Shown here: piece by piece, positions 13,248 to 19,757 of the stretch
How the letters are laid out: each line of letters starts with the position of its first letter
Numbering within the stretch: position 1 is the first letter of the stretch
From: an uncultured Eubacterium sp.
GTDB taxonomy: Bacteria; Bacillota; Clostridia; Oscillospirales; Acutalibacteraceae
Direction of reading: 5' to 3'
Assembly (NCBI GenBank): GCA_910577215.1
Contig: CAJTMQ010000002.1
Location: 47,244-67,000 of the forward strand
DNA: 19,757 nt
The notes under the pieces: generated by a model
The model's database searches: none
Told to the model about the DNA's origin: nothing
The model's input: only the letters and a program-made list of their open reading frames with translations
Position numbers and translations under genes: made by a program

Positions 13248-15166
13248 TGTATTCTTCCAAACTGCTTTTCAAGCTCATATCTTGAAATTTTTATCATAAC
13301 GGGTCTGCCATGAGGACAATAGCGGATATCAGGCATTGAAAGCAGCTTTTCAACAAACATTTCACGTTCCTGCGGCGAAGTATAATCCCCGCCTTTAACC
13401 GCACTGCGGCACGCAGTTGAATGAAAAATCCAATCCATTTTATCAGGCTCAATATCTGTTTTATGCTCAATTAGCTTAAGTGCAATTTCAAGAATCAAAT
13501 CCTTAACATCCGCACCGTCAAGCAGTGCCGGGGTTTCACGTACTATAACAGAGGTATTTCCGAAATCCTCAACCTCAAAGCCGCATTTTGCAAGAAGAGG
13601 TATATTATCAGTGATTACACTGTATTCTTCAGCAGACATTTTAACTGCAACAGGTGAAAGCAGCATCTGCGAATTAATCTGCGTTTGGGCTTTTAATCTC
13701 TCAAAATTCATTCTTTCGTGCGCCGCATGCTTGTCTATATAATAAAGATCGTTCTCAATTTCAACAATTATGTAGGTTTTGAATGCCTCTCCTACCACCT
13801 TGAAGTTTGGTGTATCATCCTTTTCATCAATAATTACGGGAGCAGGTGCCTGCTCTTCCTCATATTGAATATCAATTTTTTCATACGATTTTTTATCAAA
13901 AACCTTTGGCTCTTTGTTTTCATATGATAAATCTGATTTCATTGATTCTGTTTTAATAAATGTATTTTCTTTTTCTCCGCTGTATTCCTCGCTTCTTTTA
14001 ATCGGAGTTTTAGGAGATGCCAGCTTCCATGAATTTTCCTTTACCGAAGCAAATTTAAGCTGATTCGGCTGTTCCTCTTTTTTTAAGAAATTTATTTTTG
14101 CCGAATGTGTTTCAGGCCTTCTTACCGGCAATGTATATGCTGAATCATCCGAAGAAATTTTGCCCTCTTTAACAGTATCCTGCTGTTCAATTGCAGTTTT
14201 AATACCGTAATAAATAAGATTGAATATCGGCTTTTCATTGGCAAAGCGAACCTCTATTTTGGCCGGATGAACATTCACATCAACAAGCTTTGCATCAAGC
14301 TCTATATTAAGAACACAGGCAGGAAATCTGCCAACCATTATTAAATTCTTATATGCCTGTTCAAGTGCCGCCATTGCCGTTGCACTTTTAACAAGCCTAC
14401 CGTTAATAAAGAAAAACTGCATTGCCCTGCTTTTTCTTGACTGATGCGGTCTGCTTGCGTAACCTGAAATGTGCATCCCTTCATAGGAATAATCAACAGA
14501 AACAAGGGTATCCGAAAGCTCTGCACCGAACACGGAATAAATGGTGCTTTTCAGATCTCCGTTTCCAGAGGTTATTAAAATCTGCTTTCCCTCACGGATA
14601 AAGCGGAAGGATATATCCGGATTGGAAATTGCCATTCTGTCTACAATACCCTGAATTGAATTACCCTCTGTAACATCCTTTTTAAGAAATTTCATTCTTG
14701 CAGGAACATTAAAGAAAATATCTCTTACCACTACGGTTGTGCCCTGCGGGCAGCCTGCATCCGAAAAATCAATTTCCTCACCGCCTGCAATCTCATACCT
14801 TGTGCCCATTTCCTCATTGTCTGCTTTTGTGAGCAGTTCAACCTTTGCAACAGCGGCAATGGAAGCCATTGCCTCGCCTCTGAAACCGAGAGTGCCTATG
14901 GAATCAAGGTCTGCACCTGTTGATATTTTAGATGTTGCGTGTGATATAAATACCTTTTTAACATCTTCCCTTGCAATTCCGCAACCATCATCCGTTATGC
15001 GAATATAGGTTGTGCCGCCGTTTTTTATTTCTACTGTTATATGCTTAGCACCGGCATCTATGGAATTTTCAATCATTTCCTTAACAATACTCATCGGTCG
15101 TTCAACAACCTCTCCGGCCGCTATAAGGCTGTAAACCTCTTTTGGCAGAATATTGATTTTTGGCAT
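13244..15166 (-). CDS. mutL: DNA mismatch repair protein MutL (endonuclease type)
   Basis: MutL couples MutS mismatch recognition to strand removal. The N-terminal GHKL ATPase (about 1-330) shows IAAGEVVERP, ENSIDAGAKHI, the DDGCGI motif, TSKI and TLGFRGEAMASI, and then FFINGRLVKS and VNVHPAKIEVRF. A variable low-complexity linker spans about 335-450. The C-terminal dimerisation domain carries DKHAAHERMNFE from D478, fitting the DQHA(X)2E(X)4E nicking-endonuclease motif with Lys for Gln, plus ACRSAVKGGD and CPHGRP at 617-622. These indicate a MutL that nicks DNA itself, as in bacteria lacking MutH. The start follows AGAGGTG at good spacing. It lies 23 bp after mutS and overlaps miaA by 4 bp. 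Confidence 0.98.
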   Translation of the reverse strand: MPKINILPKEVYSLIAAGEVVERPMSIVKEMIENSIDAGAKHITVEIKNGGTTYIRITDDGCGIAREDVKKVFISHATSKISTGADLDSIGTLGFRGEAMASIAAVAKVELLTKADNEEMGTRYEIAGGEEIDFSDAGCPQGTTVVVRDIFFNVPARMKFLKKDVTEGNSIQGIVDRMAISNPDISFRFIREGKQILITSGNGDLKSTIYSVFGAELSDTLVSVDYSYEGMHISGYASRPHQSRKSRAMQFFFINGRLVKSATAMAALEQAYKNLIMVGRFPACVLNIELDAKLVDVNVHPAKIEVRFANEKPIFNLIYYGIKTAIEQQDTVKEGKISSDDSAYTLPVRRPETHSAKINFLKKEEQPNQLKFASVKENSWKLASPKTPIKRSEEYSGEKENTFIKTESMKSDLSYENKEPKVFDKKSYEKIDIQYEEEQAPAPVIIDEKDDTPNFKVVGEAFKTYIIVEIENDLYYIDKHAAHERMNFERLKAQTQINSQMLLSPVAVKMSAEEYSVITDNIPLLAKCGFEVEDFGNTSVIVRETPALLDGADVKDLILEIALKLIEHKTDIEPDKMDWIFHSTACRSAVKGGDYTSPQEREMFVEKLLSMPDIRYCPHGRPVMIKISRYELEKQFGRIQ

Positions 15167-15189
15167 TTATATCACCTCTTTTCAAATTT

Positions 15190-17817
15190 TTATAGTTCTT
15201 CTGATTTTTTCTTTAAATCATAAAGTGTCTGCATTGCTTCAATTGGTGTTAACGTATTAACATCAATTGTTTTTAGTATTTCAATGATTTCATTTTTGCC
15301 GTTTACCGTAAAGTTGAACTGAATATCATCTTCATCTTCCTCAACAACGGCATCCTCTGCTTTGAATTTTATATCAATTTTGTTCTGCTCAAGCTCTTTT
15401 AAAATAACCTTTGCACGCTTAACAACGGAATCGGGAACACCTGCAAGCTTTGCAACCTCAATACCGAAGCTCTCATCTGCACCGCCCTTAACAATTCTGC
15501 GAAGGAAAGTAATATCATCCCCGCGCTTTTTAACGGCTATGGAATAATTTTTAACACCGTCCAGCATACCCTCCATAGCGGTAAGCTCATGATAGTGTGT
15601 TGCAAAAAGTGCCTTTGCACCAAGCGTTTTCTTTTTGCACACAAACTCCAGAACGGCACGTGCAATGCTCATTCCGTCAAACGTGGATGTGCCTCTGCCG
15701 ATTTCATCAAGAATTACAAGACTGTTTGAAGTGGCATTTTTTAAAATCGTTGATACCTCGTTCATCTCAACCATAAAGGTAGACTGACCCGTCGCCAGGT
15801 CATCAGATGCACCGACTCTCGTAAATATTGCATCAACTATGCTGATATTCGCTGATTTTGCAGGCACAAAAGAGCCTATCTGCGCAAGAAGAACAATAAG
15901 TGCAATCTGGCGCATGTACGTTGATTTACCTGCCATATTGGGGCCTGTAATGATTGCGCAACGGTTTTCATCCTTATCAAGAACGGTATCATTCGGAACA
16001 AAAGGTGCACCGTCAAGCAATGTTTCAACAACAGGGTGTCTGCCGTCCTTAATATCAATAACACCGTTTGTGTTAATCTGCGGGCAAACATAATTGTTAT
16101 TTACAGCAACCTCTGCAAGGCTTGCAAGCACATCAAGCATAGCAAGTGCCTTTGCAGTACGGTGAAGCCTTTCAACCTCTGCACCGACTGCCTCACGCAC
16201 AGCACAGAACACCTCATATTCAAGTGCAATTGACCTGTCTTTCGCACCGAGAATTTTGCCCTCAAGCTCTTTTAATTCCTGCGTTATATATCTTTCACAG
16301 TTTGTCAAGGTCTGTTTTCTTATGTAGGTTTCGGGCACCAAATCCTTGTATGGATTGGTAATTTCTATATAGTAGCCGAAAACACGGTTGTAACCAACCT
16401 TAAGCTTCGGAATTCCCGTTGCTTCTCTTTCCTTAGCCTCTATGGAAGAAATGACACCTGCTCCGTCCTCCATAATTGCCTTAAGCTCATCTATCTCTTC
16501 GTTATAGCCTTTTTTAATCATTCCGCCTTCACGGAGTGTAAACGGGGGCTCGTCCTCAATAGCATTTTTAATTAATTCCTCAACATCCGTAAGCAAATCA
16601 ATATTGCTTTCTATGTCCTTTAAAAGTGCCGAGGAGGAAGCTGCAACTTCTGCCTTTATCTCAGGCAATCTGCCGATTGTATTCTGCAGTGCTTTCAATT
16701 CCTTTGCGTTTGCAGTGCCGTAGGCAATTCGCGTCATCAGACGCTCAATATCATTTATCCCTGCAAGTGCGACTCTGATTTTATCCCTTTTCATAGGATT
16801 ATCCGAAAGCTCGCCTATTGCATTCTGCCTTTTGGTTATTTTCTGAACGGACATAAGCGGCCTTTCAAGCCAGTTTCTTATCATTCTTTTGCCCATTGCG
16901 GTTTTTGTTTTATCAATAACCCACAAAAGCGAATGCCTTTTTTCGCCGCTCATCATGGATTTTGTAAGTTCAAGATTTCGCCTCGCACTTATATCCAGCT
17001 TCATAAATTCCTCTTTATCAAAGAAATCTATATCCGCAGGTGCTTCAATCTCATCCTTTTTCTGCACCTCTTTAAGGTAATCAATTACTGCACCGAGTGC
17101 ACTTACAGCCGTTTTGCTGTGACCGAGATTGAGAGAATCTATTTCATCCTTTTTCAGAGTTTCCAGAATAAGATTTGCAGCTTCATCAAAATCATATTTA
17201 TTATCATCAAGAAGCTGAAGCTCTGCCGAAAGACGTGCCCTTGTAAATTTTGCAACCTCATTAAAATCAAGTGCGGCTGAATTAACAATGATTTCCTTCG
17301 GCTGATAGGTTGAAAGCTGATTCACAATCTGCTCCTCAACATCCTCTCCGCTTACAACTGTTATGTGAAATTCACAGGTTGAAACATCAGCAAAGCAAAG
17401 ACCGGTTTCCTTTTCCCCTTTGCAGATTGAGCAAAGATAGTTATTAACCGTATCATCAAGCATATTGCTTTCAATTACCGTGCCCGGTGTGATGATTCTT
17501 ATGACATCTCTTTTAACAAGCCCCTTCACCAGCTTGGGATCTTCAATCTGCTCACAGATTGCAACCTTATAGCCTCTTGAAACAAGCTTTGCAATATAAT
17601 TGTCTGCCGAATGAAACGGAACGCCGCACATAGGTGCCCGTTCCTCCTGACCGCAGTCCTTACCTGTAAGAACCAGATCAAGCTCCTCGGAGGCGATTTT
17701 TGCATCGTCAAAAAACATCTCATAAAAATCACCGAGGCGGAAAAACAACAGTGCTCCCGGATATTGACTTTTAATTTCAAAATACTGCGCCATCATAGGC
17801 GACAACCCTTTCGCCAT
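15190..17817 (-). CDS. mutS: DNA mismatch repair protein MutS
   Basis: MutS recognises mismatches and small loops. The 875-residue protein is full length for the bacterial MutS1 family. The mismatch-wedging Phe-x-Glu is F31-Y32-E33 in RLGDFYEMFFDDA. The ATPase domain has Walker A GPNMAGKSTYMRQ from G625, the VGASDDLATGQSTFMVEM signature, Walker B VILDEIGRGTSTFDG with D704-E705, and FATHYHEL. Connector, lever and clamp regions lie between, including GYNRVFGYYIEIT. The C-terminal tail (about 800-875) has an acidic stretch followed by a short helical end (LTPIEAMQTLYDLKKK) of the kind that mediates oligomerisation or beta-clamp contact. GAGGAGGAG before the ATG supports the start. It precedes mutL by 23 bp. 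Confidence 0.99.
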   Translation of the reverse strand: MAKGLSPMMAQYFEIKSQYPGALLFFRLGDFYEMFFDDAKIASEELDLVLTGKDCGQEERAPMCGVPFHSADNYIAKLVSRGYKVAICEQIEDPKLVKGLVKRDVIRIITPGTVIESNMLDDTVNNYLCSICKGEKETGLCFADVSTCEFHITVVSGEDVEEQIVNQLSTYQPKEIIVNSAALDFNEVAKFTRARLSAELQLLDDNKYDFDEAANLILETLKKDEIDSLNLGHSKTAVSALGAVIDYLKEVQKKDEIEAPADIDFFDKEEFMKLDISARRNLELTKSMMSGEKRHSLLWVIDKTKTAMGKRMIRNWLERPLMSVQKITKRQNAIGELSDNPMKRDKIRVALAGINDIERLMTRIAYGTANAKELKALQNTIGRLPEIKAEVAASSSALLKDIESNIDLLTDVEELIKNAIEDEPPFTLREGGMIKKGYNEEIDELKAIMEDGAGVISSIEAKEREATGIPKLKVGYNRVFGYYIEITNPYKDLVPETYIRKQTLTNCERYITQELKELEGKILGAKDRSIALEYEVFCAVREAVGAEVERLHRTAKALAMLDVLASLAEVAVNNNYVCPQINTNGVIDIKDGRHPVVETLLDGAPFVPNDTVLDKDENRCAIITGPNMAGKSTYMRQIALIVLLAQIGSFVPAKSANISIVDAIFTRVGASDDLATGQSTFMVEMNEVSTILKNATSNSLVILDEIGRGTSTFDGMSIARAVLEFVCKKKTLGAKALFATHYHELTAMEGMLDGVKNYSIAVKKRGDDITFLRRIVKGGADESFGIEVAKLAGVPDSVVKRAKVILKELEQNKIDIKFKAEDAVVEEDEDDIQFNFTVNGKNEIIEILKTIDVNTLTPIEAMQTLYDLKKKSEEL

Positions 17818-17852
17818 TGTTTCTCCTCCTCAATAAAATTTATTTTTCTGAA

Positions 17853-18263
17853 TTAGTGGCAGCCGCCGCAGGTACTGCAATTATGTGTGCATTCCTCAGC
17901 AGGAATTTCACAGGTTGCAGGATCCTGACCGTCAAAGAAAAGACCAATCATCTTGCTGATATACTGCGCCATTTCCTCCATTGATGCCGCTGCTGTTGAG
18001 TATTTCATCATATTCTCATTTTTCATAATCTCTTCATAAAGATCCTGATACTGCTTCTGAAGCTCTGCAATTCTATCCTTATCAGCTTCATCTGCTTTGC
18101 CTGCTTCCTGCTGATATTTTAAAGAAAGAAGCTGAAGCTCCTGCATCTGCTGCTGAAGTGATTCATCTGCATCATTAGCTGATGCTGCTGCCTGAAGTGC
18201 TGCGAAGCGAGGATCATTCTGAATTTCTTTTCCAAGCTCGCGAAGTGCTGATTCTAAACTCAT
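17853..18263 (-). CDS. ymcA: YmcA/YlbF-family protein with cysteine-rich tail
   Basis: The 136-residue protein is mostly helical (RELGKEIQNDPRFAALQAA, then a long Gln- and Glu-rich coiled segment to about residue 85) and matches the Com_YlbF family. In Bacillus subtilis YmcA, YlbF and YaaT form a complex that carries iron-sulfur clusters, binds RNase Y, and affects mRNA maturation, competence, sporulation and biofilm formation. The C-terminus here has five cysteines at 118, 125, 129, 132 and 135 (in CTHNCSTCGGCH), consistent with metal or FeS binding. The miaB-ymcA-mutS-mutL order matches the Bacillus ymcA locus, minus cotE, which is why I use that symbol; YlbF itself cannot be excluded. It starts 4 bp after miaB, with GGAAT-type ribosome binding in the miaB end, and precedes mutS by 35 bp. 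Confidence 0.85.
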   Translation of the reverse strand: MSLESALRELGKEIQNDPRFAALQAAASANDADESLQQQMQELQLLSLKYQQEAGKADEADKDRIAELQKQYQDLYEEIMKNENMMKYSTAAASMEEMAQYISKMIGLFFDGQDPATCEIPAEECTHNCSTCGGCH

Positions 18264-18267
18264 AAGT

Positions 18268-19701
18268 TTAATTCCTTTCTATTTCGCCTTTTAACACATA
18301 TGTCAAAGGCTTTGTTACTTTAATATTTTGAAAAGTGCCGATAAGATTTTCGTCACCCTCAAATTCTATAATCAAATTGCCGTCTGTTCTGGCAGCAATA
18401 TAATTATCACCTAATTTTCCTTTGCCGTAAACAAAGCATTTAAAGGTTTTTTCTGCATATTTTTTCATGTTTTCAGCAGAAATTTTTTCCTGCAAATCGG
18501 TCAGTTCCCTGAACCATCTGCCTTTTTCAGATGCCGCAACGGGGTCTTCCATTTCAGCGGCAGGTGTTCCTTTTCTCGGTGAATAAATAAATGTGAAAAG
18601 TGAAGTGAATTTAACTTCTTCAACAAGAGATAATGTATCCTTAAACTCTTCATAGGTTTCACCCGGAAAACCAACTATAATATCTGATGTTATTGAAAGT
18701 GCATCCCCCATAAGCTCTTTTGCATAATTGATGAGCTCAAGATATTTTTCCCTGTTATAGTGGCGGTTCATTGCTTTGAGCACTCTGTTGTTTCCGCTTT
18801 GGAAAGGCAGATGCAGATGCTTTGCAATCTTATCACAAGAAGCCATTGTTTCTATAAGTTCTTTTGTGCAGTCCCTCGGATGACTTGTCATAAAGCGTAT
18901 TCTGAAATCCCCGTCAAGCTCATTTATGCTTTTAAGAAGCTGAGCGAATGTTACGCTTGGTGATAAATCCTTGCCGTAGGAATTCACATTCTGCCCAAGC
19001 AGAGTTATTTCCTTATAGCCGCTTTCTATAAGCTCCTTTGCCTCTGCAATAACATCTGCTGCTTCCCTGCTTCTTTCTCTGCCTCTTACATAAGGCACAA
19101 TGCAGTAGGAACAGAAATTGTTGCAGCCGTACATTATCGGAATCCATGCTTTGCGGTCATTATCACGCAGAACGGGCACACCCTCTGCAATCGCACCATC
19201 CATATCAGGCAGCTCAAATACTCTTTTCTTTTTTGTAAGAGCATTAAAAAGCAGTTCGGGCAATCTGTAAACAACATGTGTACCGAACACCAAATCAACA
19301 AACGGAAAACTTTGTTTTATTTTATCCGCAATATGCTTCTGCTGCATCATACATCCGCAGCACGCAATAATAACATCGGAATTTTCACGCTTATAGGATT
19401 TCAGCATTCCTACATTGCCGAACACTCTGTCCTCCGCATGCTCACGAACGGCACAGGTGTTGAATATGATAAGCTTGGCTTCTGTTCGGTTTTCCGTAAA
19501 ACCGTAACCCATTTCATTAAGCATACCCTTAATATGCTCACTGTCTGCCACATTCTGCTGGCAGCCATAGGTTACAACACAGGCAAGAGGCTTTTCTGCA
19601 TATCTTTTTGAAATAACAGAAGCAACCTTTTTGCAAAGCTCCTGCTGCTTTTTTATTTCATTTTCACTTACAACAGCGGTTTTGCGTTTATTTTCTTCCA
19701 T
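18268..19701 (-). CDS. miaB: tRNA-2-methylthio-N6-dimethylallyladenosine synthase
   Basis: MiaB is a radical-SAM methylthiotransferase that adds a methylthio group to C2 of i6A37, completing ms2i6A. The N-terminal UPF0004 domain holds the three cysteines of the auxiliary 4Fe-4S cluster: C47 in TYGCQQNVADSE, one in NTCAVREHAED and one in the CCGCM segment. The radical-SAM CxxxCxxC is CNNFCSYC, followed by IVPYVRGRERSR. A TRAM RNA-binding domain ends the protein (about 405-475). I chose the ATG at 19701, 6 bases after AGAGGTG. The frame extends to a GTG at 19710 that is part of this site, and an ATG at 19704 is also possible. It is the first visible gene of the leftward operon and pairs functionally with miaA downstream. 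Confidence 0.97.
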   Translation of the reverse strand: MEENKRKTAVVSENEIKKQQELCKKVASVISKRYAEKPLACVVTYGCQQNVADSEHIKGMLNEMGYGFTENRTEAKLIIFNTCAVREHAEDRVFGNVGMLKSYKRENSDVIIACCGCMMQQKHIADKIKQSFPFVDLVFGTHVVYRLPELLFNALTKKKRVFELPDMDGAIAEGVPVLRDNDRKAWIPIMYGCNNFCSYCIVPYVRGRERSREAADVIAEAKELIESGYKEITLLGQNVNSYGKDLSPSVTFAQLLKSINELDGDFRIRFMTSHPRDCTKELIETMASCDKIAKHLHLPFQSGNNRVLKAMNRHYNREKYLELINYAKELMGDALSITSDIIVGFPGETYEEFKDTLSLVEEVKFTSLFTFIYSPRKGTPAAEMEDPVAASEKGRWFRELTDLQEKISAENMKKYAEKTFKCFVYGKGKLGDNYIAARTDGNLIIEFEGDENLIGTFQNIKVTKPLTYVLKGEIERN

Positions 19702-19727
19702 CATTTTCACCTCTGAACATAAAAACC

Positions 19728-19749
19728 CATAATATGTTTAATTATATCA
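19728..19749 (-). promoter_or_regulatory. Probable extended -10 promoter ahead of miaB
   Basis: On the minus strand TATAAT (19741-19746) is preceded by TG and one base, giving TGATATAAT, an extended -10 element. The matching -35 position would fall beyond the right edge and cannot be seen. It lies about 40 bases before the miaB start. It is the best promoter signal in the window and probably drives the mia-mut-division unit. Confidence 0.6.
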
Positions 19750-19757
19750 AACCGTGT

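Overview
The window is a dense, almost entirely minus-strand block of housekeeping genes from a low-GC Gram-positive anaerobe. It most resembles Clostridia, and possibly the Ruminococcus/Oscillospiraceae side, although that finer placement is inference. The main clues are an [FeFe]-hydrogenase tail, a SepF/DivIVA division cluster, a YmcA/YlbF protein beside miaB, a MutL carrying the nicking-endonuclease motif, strong GGAGG-type ribosome binding sites and an AT-rich sequence. There is no sign of phage, insertion sequences, CRISPR, rRNA or tRNA. No stretch over 100 bases lacks a gene or regulatory signal.

Layout. At the left edge (1-213, plus strand) lies the C-terminal end of an [FeFe] hydrogenase, closed by a strong terminator. 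A second hairpin facing the other way closes the minus-strand block, so transcription converges there. All other genes are on the minus strand. In order of transcription, from right to left, they are: miaB - ymcA/ylbF-like - mutS - mutL - miaA - HlyD-like membrane protein - yggS (ylmE) - sepF - divIVA - ileS - [hairpin terminator] - lspA - rluD-type pseudouridine synthase - Cof-type HAD hydrolase - nfo - [hairpin, promoter] - membrane-bound XRE regulator - YdcF-like protein - HAD-like protein. A TGnTATAAT element ahead of miaB is the probable main promoter. Most gaps are under 40 bp, and several genes overlap (mutL/miaA by 4 bp, miaA/HlyD-like by 8, HlyD-like/yggS by 23, rluD/lspA by 8, XRE/YdcF by 17), so long cotranscribed units are likely.

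How the genes work together. MiaA and MiaB carry out the successive steps that make ms2i6A at position 37 of tRNAs. MutS and MutL perform mismatch repair, and MutL has its own nicking motif, as expected where MutH is absent. The YmcA/YlbF-like protein belongs to a family that modulates RNase Y-dependent mRNA processing. SepF and DivIVA act in septation and at curved membrane or the poles, with YggS and an uncharacterised HlyD-like bitopic protein encoded just before them. IleS, LspA and the pseudouridine synthase serve translation and lipoprotein maturation, and Nfo repairs abasic sites. In Bacillus subtilis the miaB-ymcA-mutSL group and the ylm-divIVA-ileS-lspA-ylyB group are separate loci. 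Here they form one run joined through miaA and the HlyD-like gene.

No clearly new defence or mobile system is visible. The points most worth following up are the HlyD-like protein inside the division cluster, the DivIVA with a long acidic tail, the cysteine-rich tail of the YlbF-family protein, and a HAD-like protein lacking two canonical catalytic positions.
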